Positions 16,277-25,034 of a DNA stretch of 64,000 bases are shown here, one piece after another (the stretch's first letter is position 1; the number at the start of each line of letters is the position of its first letter). The notes under the pieces are model-generated. The model made no database searches. It was not told the DNA's origin and was given only the letters and a program-made list of their open reading frames with translations. The DNA is from Mycolicibacterium sp. CH28. GTDB lineage: Bacteria > Actinomycetota > Actinomycetes > Mycobacteriales > Mycobacteriaceae. The position numbers were made by a program, and so were the translations under genes. The stretch covers positions 682,001 through 746,000 of the forward strand of contig NZ_SRLQ01000004.1 in the NCBI RefSeq assembly GCF_004745805.1, read 5' to 3'.

Positions 16277-16849
16277 TCAGCGGTGCAGGACGGCAGGGAC
16301 GATGAAGGTGGTGATGTGGTGGCGCACCGACTCCTCAGTCGGGTAGTGCTCGGCGTGCTCGGTCATCGAGATCTGGGAGATGAGGAACCAATCGGTGATC
16401 TCGTCGACGGTGAGGTCGGTGCGGAGCTCGCCTCGCTTCTGGCCGTAGGTGATGGCGGGGAACCACCAGCGCAGTTGCGAGGCGCGCAGCGCGGGCTCTT
16501 CGGCGAGCAGACGCAGGAAGGTCCGGGCGCCGTTGCCGATGAGGTGCGAGGCGAAGGCGTCGGCGACGAGGTCCTCGTGACCCATAACCAGCGCCGCAGC
16601 GATGACGTCGGCGGCGGGGCCTTCGAGGGGTATTTCCCGCAGCCGGCGCTCGCTCAGCTCGCTCGCCGCCCGGACGATCGTCTCGACGATCAGGACCTCC
16701 TTGCTCTCGAAGTGCCGGTACAGCTGCGGTCGCCGCATCCCGGCCTCCGCCGCGATATCGCCCATCGAGGTCTTGTCGACGCCCCAGCGTCGGAAGCAGG
16801 TCGTCGCGGCTCGGAGGATCCGCTCGCCAGTCGTGTCGTCGGTCGTCAT
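16277..16849 (-). CDS. TetR-family transcriptional regulator
   Basis: 190 residues. The DNA-binding part (ILRAATTCFRRWGVDKTSM, then GDIAAEAGMRRPQLYRHFESKEVLI) is a textbook TetR_N helix-turn-helix at about residues 11-57. The ligand domain is unassigned. It is divergent from the SDR operon across 229 bp that holds an inverted repeat at 17045-17067, and it is followed by the phosphotransferase gene. It probably represses the SDR/DUF7064 operon until an effector arrives. Confidence 0.88.
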   Translation of the reverse strand: MTTDDTTGERILRAATTCFRRWGVDKTSMGDIAAEAGMRRPQLYRHFESKEVLIVETIVRAASELSERRLREIPLEGPAADVIAAALVMGHEDLVADAFASHLIGNGARTFLRLLAEEPALRASQLRWWFPAITYGQKRGELRTDLTVDEITDWFLISQISMTEHAEHYPTEESVRHHITTFIVPAVLHR

Positions 16850-17044
16850 GCACTCAGTCTCGCGGCTTCGAGCACCTTGACTGGGATCGACCGGGGGACG
16901 GCGGGCCCGGTGAACAACCGGCGGCCCGTCCTGGTCCGAACGAAGGCGTGCAGCGCCTTGTCCCGGAGTCGCCGCTCGGCGAGCGGCGGGTAGTTGGTCA
17001 CGATGCTCCTGTCAGTCCTATGACGTAGGCCTCATGGGACACTA

Positions 17045-17067
17045 TGACAGAAACTGTTCTTCTGTTA
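17045..17067. promoter_or_regulatory. Probable TetR operator in the divergent promoter region
   Basis: TGACAGAA-7 nt-TTCTGTTA, a 7-of-8 inverted repeat ending 12 bases before the GTG start of the SDR gene at 17079. Position and symmetry fit a TetR site. Confidence 0.5.
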
Positions 17068-17078
17068 GCGTCCCAGTC

Positions 17079-17849
17079 GTGAAACTTTCTGGGGCACATG
17101 TCCTGGTGACTGGGGCAACTCGCGGCATCGGCCTCGCGCTGGCGGAGGCGTTCGCCGGCGCAGGGGCATCGATCACGGCCGTCGCGCGCCCGGGACCGCG
17201 GCTCGATGAGCTCGCCTGCCGCGGTTGGCGCACCGCCGCGGCAGACCTGTCCCGCGTCCAGGACGTCGACGGTCTCGTCGATCGCGCGGCGTCCGCCGGT
17301 GGACCGGTCGACGTCCTCGTCAACAATGCCGGCCTCAACGTCGCCGTGGTGCTGCGCGAGCTCGACGCCGACACCCTCCGGAGGGTGCTGACGACCAACC
17401 TGTTGGCGCCTTTCGAGCTAGCCCGGCAAGCGCTGCCCTCGATGGTCGACCGGTGCCGAGGCGCCGTCGTGAATATCTCCTCGATCGCCGGCGAGTTGGC
17501 CCTGCGCAACCAGGTGCCGTACTGCGCGAGCAAGAGCGGCCTGACTCACGGCACGCGGGCGTTGCAGCGGGAACTGCGCGGCACCGGTGTGGCTGCGCAT
17601 CCCGTCGTGCTGGGCCTCGTGGCCACCGACATGATTCACGACCTGTCCGCCGACCCCGTCGGGGGCCAGATGGCCAAGCGCTTCGACCGCCTCCCCGCCC
17701 TCGACGCCGCCGTCGTGGCCAACCGGGTCGTGCGTGTCGTCGAGCGTGGCCGAGGCGCTGTCGTCATGCCCGCCTTGGCCGCCCCGGCCCACTACCTGCG
17801 TCTCACCCCCACCTACCTGACCGACGGCCTGCTGGCCGGGATCCGCTGA
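17079..17849 (+). CDS. Short-chain dehydrogenase/reductase (SDR)
   Basis: 256 residues from the GTG at 17079, which places the cofactor motif TGATRGIG at residues 11-18. Other SDR motifs are the NNAG motif (VDVLVNNAGLN, near 84), the catalytic Ser in VNISSIAGE (near 134) and YxxxK in YCASKSG (near 148). The downstream helices are typical of classical SDRs. It leads a four-gene operon, 12 bp before the DUF7064 gene. The substrate is likely a hydroxylated or keto lipid, terpenoid or steroid, judged only from its neighbours. Confidence 0.88.
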   Translation: MKLSGAHVLVTGATRGIGLALAEAFAGAGASITAVARPGPRLDELACRGWRTAAADLSRVQDVDGLVDRAASAGGPVDVLVNNAGLNVAVVLRELDADTLRRVLTTNLLAPFELARQALPSMVDRCRGAVVNISSIAGELALRNQVPYCASKSGLTHGTRALQRELRGTGVAAHPVVLGLVATDMIHDLSADPVGGQMAKRFDRLPALDAAVVANRVVRVVERGRGAVVMPALAAPAHYLRLTPTYLTDGLLAGIR

Positions 17850-17861
17850 CAAGGAGCACAC

Positions 17862-18752
17862 ATGACCATCACCGTGACTGCAGAGAACTGGGGTCCGCTG
17901 GCGACCCCCACGCACGGGACCGTCCCGCACGGCGACGGCAAGGCCGCGTGGAAGGACAACGCCTACATCGCCTTTTGGGACGCCGCCCAGGATGCGTTCG
18001 GTATCCTGCACGTCTCGACCTCGCCCAACGCCGAGGGCCGGCGGGCCCGGCTCAGCCTCAGCGTCGGTGGAGTTTCCGTCGAGGTCGTCGAGGAGCTGGC
18101 CCCCGCCTCCTACAAGAGCAAGTCCATCGACTTCGACCTGTCAGGCCGCGTCACCGTCGACCACCCCGACCTCAAGCTCGCCCTCGAGGTGACCCCACGC
18201 CTCGCGGTGGCCGACTACTCGGTCAACCGGGTCATCCCGCCGATGAACGGCGCCCCGGTGGAGCACTTCCAGGTCACGGTGGACCTGGTGGGCCCGGTCG
18301 TGATCAAAGGCCGCAAGATCGTGCTGAACGCGACCGGCATCCGCGACCGCACGTGGGGTTACCGCGACGAGTCGGTCAACATCAAGGAGTATTTCTGGTT
18401 CTTCGGGACCTTCGAGGACTTCTCCGTCACCGCCATGACGTTCTACGCCGAGGACAAGCCGGTTCGGACGGATGGCTTCGTGCTGCGCGCCGACGGCACG
18501 CAGAACGTCACCAGCATCGGCATCGTCCGCGACGCCAGCGGCCTCGCGGCCGAGGTCATCCTCGGTCTCGACGACGACTCCGAGCTGCGCCTGCGTTCGC
18601 AGGGTCGTCGGGGCGGGTTCTGGATTCCCATGAGCTGGGAACGTCACGGTCCCGCGATGAGCGCCTACGACGAGTTCGCGCCCTTCACCATTCCCGACGG
18701 CGCGGCCGGGTTCGGCGTCGCCGAGCACGGCACCGTCCGACAGCTCTACTGA
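17862..18752 (+). CDS. DUF7064/DUF7065-like beta-barrel protein
   Basis: 296 residues, AAGGAG ribosome site before the ATG. It is built almost wholly of beta-strands, with the motif NATGIRDRTWGYRDESVNIKE (about 152-172) that marks a two-domain family found in actinobacteria and proteobacteria beside lipid and terpene catabolic genes. The fold is thought to resemble the CrtC/AttH lipocalin-like proteins, which act on isoprenoids. The reaction is unknown. The position between two SDR genes and opposite a phosphotransferase points to catabolism of a hydrophobic alcohol. Confidence 0.65.
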   Translation: MTITVTAENWGPLATPTHGTVPHGDGKAAWKDNAYIAFWDAAQDAFGILHVSTSPNAEGRRARLSLSVGGVSVEVVEELAPASYKSKSIDFDLSGRVTVDHPDLKLALEVTPRLAVADYSVNRVIPPMNGAPVEHFQVTVDLVGPVVIKGRKIVLNATGIRDRTWGYRDESVNIKEYFWFFGTFEDFSVTAMTFYAEDKPVRTDGFVLRADGTQNVTSIGIVRDASGLAAEVILGLDDDSELRLRSQGRRGGFWIPMSWERHGPAMSAYDEFAPFTIPDGAAGFGVAEHGTVRQLY

Positions 18753-18763
18753 GAGGAGTCAGC

Positions 18764-19627
18764 ATGGGCATGCTCGATGGCAAGGTCGTCCTCATCACCG
18801 GAGGTGCACGCGGCCAGGGCCGCGCGCACGCGGTGGCATCGGCGCGCGAAGGAGCCGACGTCGTCGTGGTCGATGTCGATGTCGACGTCGGGATAGGTTC
18901 GGTCCACTACCCGCTGGGTACCGCCGCGGAGCTCGCGCAGACCGCGCGCCTGGTTGGCGAGCACGGCCGGCGATGTCTCACCGCAATCGCGGACGTCCGC
19001 TCGCAAGACCAGCTCGACGCCGTCGTCGCGCGGGCGATCGCCGAGCTAGGTCACGTCGACGTGCTCATCGCGAACGCCGGCATCTGGACCCAGGGACTGA
19101 TCTGGGAGCTGTCGGAGCAGACTTGGCAGGACATGATCGACATCAACCTGACCGGCGTCTGGAAGTCGGCCAAGGCCGTCATCCCACACATGATCGAGCG
19201 GCAGACCGGCTCGATCGTCATCACGTCGTCGGTGAACGGACTCGAACCGGGCTTCCAATACGGCCACTACGCGTCGTCCAAGCACGGCGTCATCGGTCTG
19301 ATGAAGAACATCGCGCTCGAACTCGCGCCGCACGGCGTGCGCTGCAACGCGATCAGCCCCGGCGCGATCAGGACCCCGATGGTCATGCACCAGCAGGCCT
19401 TCGACACATTTCGCGGCGCCGAGGGCGGCACCGAGGCCGACATGATGGCCGCCGGTTATCACTTCCACGCCCTGCGTGGGCAGACCTTCATGGAGCCCGG
19501 GGCGATCGCCGACACCGCGCTCTACCTGAATTCGCAGCTCGCCTCCGGCGTGACCGGCGTGGTCATCCCAGTCGACGCGGGACACCTGCTCCTGACGGGT
19601 GTCAACATGGCGCCGGTGACCGAGTGA
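18764..19627 (+). CDS. Mycofactocin-coupled SDR oxidoreductase
   Basis: 287 residues. The N-terminal motif GGARGQGRAHAV (about 14-25) and the extra segment YPLGTAAELAQTARLVGEHGRR (about 47-68) between beta-strands 2 and 3 define the SDR subfamily with tightly held NAD that needs mycofactocin for turnover. NAG (near 105), catalytic Ser in ITSSVNG and YASSK follow. The tail TGVVIPVDAGHLLL is standard. A GAGGAG site precedes the ATG. Mycofactocin biosynthesis genes are not in the window. The enzyme probably oxidises an alcohol in the same pathway as the other SDRs here. Confidence 0.85.
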   Translation: MGMLDGKVVLITGGARGQGRAHAVASAREGADVVVVDVDVDVGIGSVHYPLGTAAELAQTARLVGEHGRRCLTAIADVRSQDQLDAVVARAIAELGHVDVLIANAGIWTQGLIWELSEQTWQDMIDINLTGVWKSAKAVIPHMIERQTGSIVITSSVNGLEPGFQYGHYASSKHGVIGLMKNIALELAPHGVRCNAISPGAIRTPMVMHQQAFDTFRGAEGGTEADMMAAGYHFHALRGQTFMEPGAIADTALYLNSQLASGVTGVVIPVDAGHLLLTGVNMAPVTE

Positions 19628-20460
19628 GCGCCGATCTGGGAGGCCGGATCGCCCTCGTTACTGGCGGCACACGCGGCCTGGGCCACGGGATCGCCAGTGA
19701 GCTCGCGGCCGTTGGTGCGACCGTCTACCTGACGGGACGGACCGACGTCGAAGCTGCGGCGGCCCGCGTCGCAGGGGCCGGCGGCACGGCTATTGGGGTG
19801 AGCTGCGACCACCACGACGATGCGGCGGTCGCCGCAGTCTTCGACCGAATCGCGACAAAACAGGGCCGGCTCGACATCCTGGTCAACTGCGCCGCGACCG
19901 TGCCGGCGCAGGTGCAGACCTATCTCGAGAGCTTCCGACCGTTTTGGGAGTCCGGTCCCGCTGTCTGGGACACGTGGTGCGACGTCGGGCTGCGCTCGCA
20001 CTACGTCGCCGCGATCCATGCAGCGCGGCTGATGACCGCGCAGCGCTCCGGGCTCATCGTCAACGTCTCCTCCGCTGCCGCTGGCCACTACTTCGGCTCC
20101 GTCGCCTACGGGGTTGGCAAGGCGGCGCTTGACCGGATGACGGCCGACATGGCGGTACAGCTCCGCGACCATCGCGTCGCGGCAGTGTCGATCTGGCCAG
20201 GCGCGGTACGGACCGAGACGACCGCGACCTTCGAACAGGCAGGGCTGGCGAGCCTCGCCGACGCCGAGAGCACCGCCTTCGCCGGCCGAGCGGTCGTGGC
20301 CCTCGCAGCGGACCCCGCCGTCCTGGAGCAGACGGGCGCGGCGCGCTACGTTGCCGAACTCGCGCGCGATTATGGCTTCACCGAGCTCGACGGCTCTCAG
20401 CCCGGGCTCCCGACCTACGGTGGGATCCTCGACCACAACGTCGCGGGGGGATGTTCGTAG
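19624..20460 (+). CDS. Short-chain dehydrogenase/reductase (SDR)
   Basis: 278 residues; the GTG start overlaps the previous stop (GTGA). TGGTRGLGHGIA (about 13-24) is the cofactor motif, LDILVNCAATVP takes the place of NNAG, the catalytic Ser is in IVNVSSAAAGHY and YGVGK (near 160) completes the site. The long insertion between them (YLESFRPFWESGPAVWDTWCDVGLRSHYV) resembles the DHRS1-like branch. It ends the operon and is followed by a perfect hairpin at 20511-20535. Confidence 0.85.
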   Translation: MSADLGGRIALVTGGTRGLGHGIASELAAVGATVYLTGRTDVEAAAARVAGAGGTAIGVSCDHHDDAAVAAVFDRIATKQGRLDILVNCAATVPAQVQTYLESFRPFWESGPAVWDTWCDVGLRSHYVAAIHAARLMTAQRSGLIVNVSSAAAGHYFGSVAYGVGKAALDRMTADMAVQLRDHRVAAVSIWPGAVRTETTATFEQAGLASLADAESTAFAGRAVVALAADPAVLEQTGAARYVAELARDYGFTELDGSQPGLPTYGGILDHNVAGGCS

Positions 20461-20510
20461 TCGCATAGGGGCGCGAATAACCGAGATTCACTGGATGTCG
20501 GTGATACCAC

Positions 20511-20535
20511 GTTGGGTCGAGTTCATCGACCCAAC
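20511..20535 (+). terminator. Perfect hairpin after the SDR operon
   Basis: GTTGGGTCGA-GTTCA-TCGACCCAAC: a 10-bp perfect stem with a 5-nt loop, 50 bp after the operon's last stop. There is no U-tract, as is usual for mycobacterial terminators. Confidence 0.5.
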
Positions 20536-20729
20536 CAATCGAGCTGCGCCGCATGCACTGAATCGAATCGGCCTCGCGACGCTCACGACCTTGTGTGCGC
20601 CTGACCGTCGTGAGGCAACGGCGTTATTGCCCTCGCCGTTGGGTAAGTCCCCTGGTGTGGTGGGGTTTCAGGACCCGGGGCCGACGGTGCCGGACCTGCT
20701 GGCGGGTGTGTCGCTGACGGTGTTGGGGT

Positions 20730-20801
20730 GGGTCATCGCGTAGTGGTCAGTGAGTTACCGACCAAAGTGACTCAAGCAAAGGACACACCACGCGATGACC
20801 C
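20730..20801 (+). promoter_or_regulatory. Long-range stem covering the transposase start codon
   Basis: GGGTCATCGCGT at 20730-20741 is the exact reverse complement of ACGCGATGACCC at 20790-20801, and the latter holds the transposase ATG (20795). A transcript started outside the element would fold the start codon into this 12-bp stem, a known way for insertion sequences to avoid impinging transcription. Mechanism inferred. Confidence 0.45.
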
Positions 20802-22027
20802 AGGACCATTCTGCCCTGCTCGCCCAACTCGATCATTTGAAATCCGCTGATGCTGGGGCGGTGTTCGCCGAGCTGATCCGCGCCGGGCTACAGGCGCTGA
20901 TCGAGGCCGAGGCCACCGAAGCGATCGGCGCCGGCCGCTATGAGCGCACCGGCGGACGCGGCACGCACCGTAACGGGCATCGGCCCAAGACGGTGTCCAC
21001 CACGGCAGGCGATATCGAAGTGCAGATCCCCAAGCTGCGGGCCGGGTCGTTCTTCCCGTCTCTGCTGGAACGCCGCCGCATCGATAAGGCGCTGCATGCG
21101 GTGATCATGGAGGCCTACGTGCACGGGGTCTCCACCCGCAGCGTCGATGACCTGGTGGCAGCAATGGGCGTCGAAACCGGGATCTCCAAGTCGGAGGTCT
21201 CGCGGATCTGCGCGGGCCTGGACCGCGAGATCGAGGCGTTTCGCACCCGTAGCCTGGCCCATACCGAGTTTCCGTACGTGTTTTGCGATGCCACCTTCTG
21301 CAAGGTCCGCATCGGGGCGCACGTGGTCTCTCAGGCCTTGGTGGTGGCTACTGGGGTCTCGATCGATGGCACCCGCGAGGTCCTGGGCACTGCCGTCGGG
21401 GACAGCGAGTCCTACGAGTTCTGGCGCGAGTTTTTGGCCTCACTCAAAGCACGTGGGCTGACCGGGGTGCACCTGGTCATCTCTGATGCCCACGCCGGTC
21501 TCACAACTGCTGTGGCACAACAGTTCACCAACTCATCCTGGCAGCGGTGCCGGGTGCATTTCATGCGTAACCTACACACCGCAGTGTCCGCGAAGCACGC
21601 TCCGGCGGTGACCGCGGCGGTCAAGACGATCTTCGCGCACACCGACCCCGCCGAGGTGGCTCAGCAATGGGACCGGGTCGCCGACACCCTGGCGGCGAGC
21701 TTCCCGAAAGTGGCCGCCATGATGAGCGACGCGAAGACCGACGTGCTGGCGTTCACCGCGTTCCCGAAGGCGCACTGGCAGAAGATCTGGTCGAACAACC
21801 CCATCGAGCGGCTCAACAAGGAGATCAAGCGCCGCGCCGATGTCGTGGAGATCTTTCCCAACCCGGCAGCGTTCCAGCGGCTGGCGACCGCGGTGGTCAT
21901 CGAAGCCCACGACGAGTGGCAGGTCACCCGCCGCTATCTCTCCGATGTATCCATGGACGAGCTACGCACGGTCATCGCAGCGAAACACGCCGCTGCAGCA
22001 CTTGCCAAACAACACCAAATCACCTAG
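20795..22027 (+). CDS. IS256-family transposase
   Basis: 410 residues, full length for IS256/Mutator transposases. The N-terminal zinc/DNA-binding region (YERTGGRGTHRNGHRPKTV) is followed by the DDE triad: Asp in VFCDATFCKVRIG (near 168), Asp in HLVISDAHAGL (near 231) and Glu in NNPIERLNKEIKRR (near 335). The CxxH-like block SSWQRCRVHFMRNL (near 248) between the second D and E is typical. No frameshift. The element lies between the SDR operon and the second DUF2076 segment. Confidence 0.95.
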   Translation: MTQDHSALLAQLDHLKSADAGAVFAELIRAGLQALIEAEATEAIGAGRYERTGGRGTHRNGHRPKTVSTTAGDIEVQIPKLRAGSFFPSLLERRRIDKALHAVIMEAYVHGVSTRSVDDLVAAMGVETGISKSEVSRICAGLDREIEAFRTRSLAHTEFPYVFCDATFCKVRIGAHVVSQALVVATGVSIDGTREVLGTAVGDSESYEFWREFLASLKARGLTGVHLVISDAHAGLTTAVAQQFTNSSWQRCRVHFMRNLHTAVSAKHAPAVTAAVKTIFAHTDPAEVAQQWDRVADTLAASFPKVAAMMSDAKTDVLAFTAFPKAHWQKIWSNNPIERLNKEIKRRADVVEIFPNPAAFQRLATAVVIEAHDEWQVTRRYLSDVSMDELRTVIAAKHAAAALAKQHQIT

Positions 22028-22125
22028 CGTTCAACATGACTCGTTGATCGCAACGCGTGAACCACGCCAGATCCGAAGTCCACCACTTCCCGGGACGCTA
22101 TTTCGTGCACCTGCTGTGAGCTGTT

Positions 22126-22180
22126 GGCGCCGAGGCGCTTTGGCCATATCGATCCGGCGCGGCAGGCGAGGGCTTCTCGG
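22126..22180 (+). repeat. Second dispersed repeat, copy 1
   Basis: GTTGGCGCCGAGGCGCTTTGG and the following 35 bases resemble 43597-43655 (GTTGGCGTCGAGGCGCTTTGG...). The two sites are 21 kb apart. Here it abuts dispersed repeat D; in the other place it follows the integrase gene's upstream region. Confidence 0.5.
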
Positions 22181-22189
22181 GTGCCACAC

Positions 22190-22253
22190 GATTCATCAGA
22201 TGAAAACGGCGTAGTTACTAGTAACCCGCCATATTCGATCCCGTCGTGTTCTT
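22190..22253 (+). repeat. Dispersed intergenic repeat, copy D
   Basis: Starts with ATTCATCAGATGAAAACGG, then has the perfect palindrome GTTACTAGTAAC and the core CCCGCCATATTCGATCCCGT. It forms the left boundary of the second copy of the long duplication. Confidence 0.7.
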
Positions 22254-22444
22254 CGTACGTGAATCGCGAATGTTCCGAGTTTGGCGAGGGGAGAGGTTGT
22301 GACCGTTTGGAAGGTAGGTTTATCGAAATACGTTGTGTCACTGCCAATACAGTGCCCCGGATTCCGGGCGTCGTCGTGCGTATCAACGGCGTCGACCGCC
22401 CGGCATCCCACCACGGGCTGCGCGGGGCGAGTTCTTTTTCTGTG

Positions 22445-22981
22445 TTAGAAGTCGTCTTCGTCATCGGCATCCTGCTCATCGGCGAACGAGCCCAAAGCAT
22501 GCGGTTGTCCGGTTTCGCCGCCGTCGAAGGCACTGCTGAGTCCCTGCATCACGAGTGCTCCGCCCGCGACGCCGGCGGCCGCAGCGGCCGCGGTCTTGAG
22601 GAACCCACCGCCCGCGGTCGGCTGTCGCTGCGTGAGCGGTGACCCGGCGGCGACGGCCGCCCGTCCAAACGACGGCGCGTCGGGCTGCGGCGCGGCCTTG
22701 CCCCGCCCAAACAAATTCGACATGAAGCCGCCCGATGGCGCGCTGGCGGGAGGTTCCTCTCGCTGCTTCAGCTGTTGGGTCAGCTCGGCGATTCTGGCCT
22801 GGGCAGCGTTGAGAGCGTCTTCCTGAACGAGCACGGCCTGGCTCAACAGATACAACGCGTCGGGCTGTGTGGCGATCTGTCGCTGGATGAGATCTGCTGC
22901 CTCGGGATCAGTAACAATCGGCTGAGCCTCGCGGATGCGCCCGGCAAGGCCCATGATGAGCTGCTGTTCGGTGAGTTCCAT
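22445..22981 (-). CDS. DUF2076 domain protein, copy 2
   Basis: 178 residues, intact, differing from the copy at 1767-2303 at about eight positions (for example KQREEPPASAPSGG for KRLEEPSASTPSGG, and SFADEQDADDEDDF at the end). The frame has been kept through these changes, and several are conservative, which suggests the copy is still under selection or is recent. The same N-terminal DUF2076 signature, coiled coil, Ala/Gly-rich hydrophobic stretch and acidic tail are present. It lacks the intact membrane-protein partner found beside copy 1. Confidence 0.82.
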   Translation of the reverse strand: MELTEQQLIMGLAGRIREAQPIVTDPEAADLIQRQIATQPDALYLLSQAVLVQEDALNAAQARIAELTQQLKQREEPPASAPSGGFMSNLFGRGKAAPQPDAPSFGRAAVAAGSPLTQRQPTAGGGFLKTAAAAAAGVAGGALVMQGLSSAFDGGETGQPHALGSFADEQDADDEDDF

Positions 22982-23248
22982 TGCGTCCTTCGCTCCAAGC
23001 CGTCGATGATGATCGAACCTCGATCGAGCACGTGTGGCGAGATCATCGGCACACCCCTACGAGTCTGGCTGCGCCGGCACGCACCTCGCCATCCGCCGCA
23101 CGACCGGATTTGTCCCGCCGACTAGGGGAATGGCTGGAGCTGACGCGGGTGAAACAGTCACCTGGCAGTCGCAGATACCCCAACTGGCTCGTGCGATCCG
23201 CCCACCTGGCGGGTTCCGCTCCGCCATCCTTGACGAAATCCTTGAGCC

Positions 23249-23305
23249 ATGACCGAACCATCTGAACAACCAATGGAATCCACGGTGACCGGTTCCGAAC
23301 TTTGA
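23249..23305 (+). pseudogene. Truncated copy of the small membrane protein gene
   Basis: MTEPSEQPMESTVTGSEL then a stop: only the first 12 codons match the intact gene at 2571, and the membrane helix is lost. The break marks the end of the duplicated segment. Confidence 0.75.
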
Positions 23306-23560
23306 GCTGACAAACCGGCTCGGGCCGAACCAAATTGGACATCGACCGCCGCGTTCTTGGCAACCAACAACTTCGGGTCGTCACCGCGGTACAGATAGGG
23401 GCGGAACCTCACCTCGAAGTCGTCGGCGCATGCGGTCCAGTGCCTGACGTGCAACGCCATTTCAGCTTCACCGTAGAGAACGTCATCGATCAGGCCACCC
23501 TCGTCCTCGAACCGTGGACGAGGGTGGGTCGCGGTGTCGAGGGCGGACGTCAGCGGATCC
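23285..23560 (-). pseudogene. Unassigned gene piece truncated by the duplication
   Basis: A minus-strand frame upstream of the junction reads DEGGLIDDVLYGEAEMALHV, then RHWTACADDFEVRFRPYLYR and GDDPKLLVAKNAAVDVQFG, which looks like real protein. It then runs into the duplicated DNA in a nonsensical frame. An ATG lies at 23460. I do not recognise the family. The 3' end has been replaced by the duplicated segment. Confidence 0.35.
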
Positions 23561-25034
23561 CGTCCCAGATTCGACGTTGATCGGCTGCGGGGTCCGTCAC
23601 GGTGTCGCTGTGCGCGTTGAGGCGGCGAACAATTCTGTCCTCGCCGTATGGAGGCCACCCGGGGTCGCCGCCCCTTACGAACGAGACCCACGCGCCGTGC
23701 ACCTCGTCTGCGAGCTCCTGTGGCGGGTTGACACCCGCGATCATCGCCGAGGCAGGACTGGCGAGTTGGTCGAAGGCGAACGCGATCTCGACGGTGTGGC
23801 AGGCGCCGAGTCGTCCGTCGAAGAACGGCGACGGCCAACCGAATTCGTACACGTGGGTATTGGCACCATGCATCATCCGGGACTCCGCCACCCGAACGGC
23901 AGGGACTCGATAGAACCAATCGGTGACCGCGGTCACCAACAGTTCCCCGGCCGATGCCGAGGGTTGTGCCTCGCGGTACACGGGCAGAACCACGTCGGCG
24001 TCGGCCCCCATGAGCGCCAGGATTTTCGCTAGCGTGTCGTTGTTCACGGCGTCGATTGCTCCGTTCGGCACCAGGAAGAGGGCCGCTTCCCGTGCGTTGG
24101 TTCCGATCAGGACATCCACGTCGCAGCCCACCCCTGCGACGAGACTGTCGATCGGTCGGGCAGCCACAACCGCACCGTCGATCACCGGCTGAAAGGGCAT
24201 GGGACTCGTCGCGAGTTCGCCCCACACGGTGGGGTCGGGCGCTTCCGAGATCTTTCGCCCGACCTCCCCTTGGGCTGCGAGAAGGTCCGCGGGGGAGGCT
24301 GCGGTGAAACCCGCCAGGGTGGCCTCGACGCCCAGCTCTTCGGCGACGGCTGCCGTCACCTTCGCCGCGGTTGTCGGTGTCTGGACGTGGTGACCAGCCC
24401 CGCTCTCGGCAATTGCGCGGCGGAACAGCCCAGCCGCCTGCGGCGTCGTCAGTAGAGTCGTCACGGACATGGCGCCTGCGGACTCACCGGCGATGGTCAC
24501 GGCCTCAGGGTCGCCGCCGAAGGCGGCAATGTTGTCTCGCACCCACCGAAGCGCTGCAATCTGATCGAGCAACCCGCGGTTGGCCGGGGCGCCGTCGATC
24601 TGGAGGAAACCTTCGGCCCCCAACCGATAGTTGACGGTGACGCAGACGACGCCGTCACGGGCGAACCGCGAGCCGTCGTAGGCGCTCACCGCCCCGCTGC
24701 CGTTGGCGAACGCGCCGCCATGGATCCACACGAGCACCGGCCGGCGACCCGCATCCGTTGCCGGAGTCCAAACATTGAGGTTCAGGTAGTCCGGGCCTTC
24801 TATGACGGGCTCGTCGATCAACTGATCCAAAGGTGGCGAATAGGGAAGTGACGGGGCAGTAGGCCCGTACTCGGTGGCGTCGCGGATCCCTTCCCACGCC
24901 GGCGCGGCGGTCGGTTCCTTGAACCGATGGACACCGATCGGTGCTGCGGCGTAGGGGATCCCCTTGAACGCCAGGATGCCGTTGTCTTCAGTGCCACGGA
25001 GGTAACCCTGGGTCACTCGAACCGTGTTGCTCAT
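23550..25034 (-). CDS. Type-B carboxylesterase / lipase
   Basis: 494 residues, the full length of the carboxylesterase family. Landmarks are DYLNLNVWTPA (about 82-92), the oxyanion loop WIHGGAFANGSG (about 103-114), the nucleophile elbow GESAGAMSV (Ser near 188) and the catalytic His in GACHTVEIAFAFD (near 418); an acidic partner is expected near TNAREAALF. It hydrolyses esters of small or medium alcohols. It is the last gene of a three-gene operon after the YWTD protein and the 3-hydroxyacyl-CoA dehydrogenase-like protein, under the divergent TetR gene. Confidence 0.93.
   Translation of the reverse strand: MSNTVRVTQGYLRGTEDNGILAFKGIPYAAAPIGVHRFKEPTAAPAWEGIRDATEYGPTAPSLPYSPPLDQLIDEPVIEGPDYLNLNVWTPATDAGRRPVLVWIHGGAFANGSGAVSAYDGSRFARDGVVCVTVNYRLGAEGFLQIDGAPANRGLLDQIAALRWVRDNIAAFGGDPEAVTIAGESAGAMSVTTLLTTPQAAGLFRRAIAESGAGHHVQTPTTAAKVTAAVAEELGVEATLAGFTAASPADLLAAQGEVGRKISEAPDPTVWGELATSPMPFQPVIDGAVVAARPIDSLVAGVGCDVDVLIGTNAREAALFLVPNGAIDAVNNDTLAKILALMGADADVVLPVYREAQPSASAGELLVTAVTDWFYRVPAVRVAESRMMHGANTHVYEFGWPSPFFDGRLGACHTVEIAFAFDQLASPASAMIAGVNPPQELADEVHGAWVSFVRGGDPGWPPYGEDRIVRRLNAHSDTVTDPAADQRRIWDGIR

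Larger units (their letters stand above)
20647..22096 (+). mobile_element. IS256-family insertion sequence (limits tentative)
   Basis: The intact transposase is flanked by imperfect inverted ends: GTCCCCTGGTGTGGTGG from 20647 and, read inward from 22096 on the other strand, GTCCCGGGAAGTGGTGG. They share 12 of 17 bases including GTCCC and GTGGTGG. No target duplication was found next to these points, so the outer limits may be off by some bases. Confidence 0.65.
22190..23284 (+). repeat. Long segmental duplication, copy 2
   Basis: Matches 1511-2606 in the same orientation. The right end falls 12 codons into the membrane-protein gene, where the sequence switches abruptly to unrelated DNA. This copy is therefore the derived one. 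Confidence 0.85.

Noticed and set aside
17225..18760. 800-residue frame running through the SDR and DUF7064 genes
   Set aside because: The first 500 codons are Arg/Pro-rich shadow sequence; only the part from 18764 is the real SDR.
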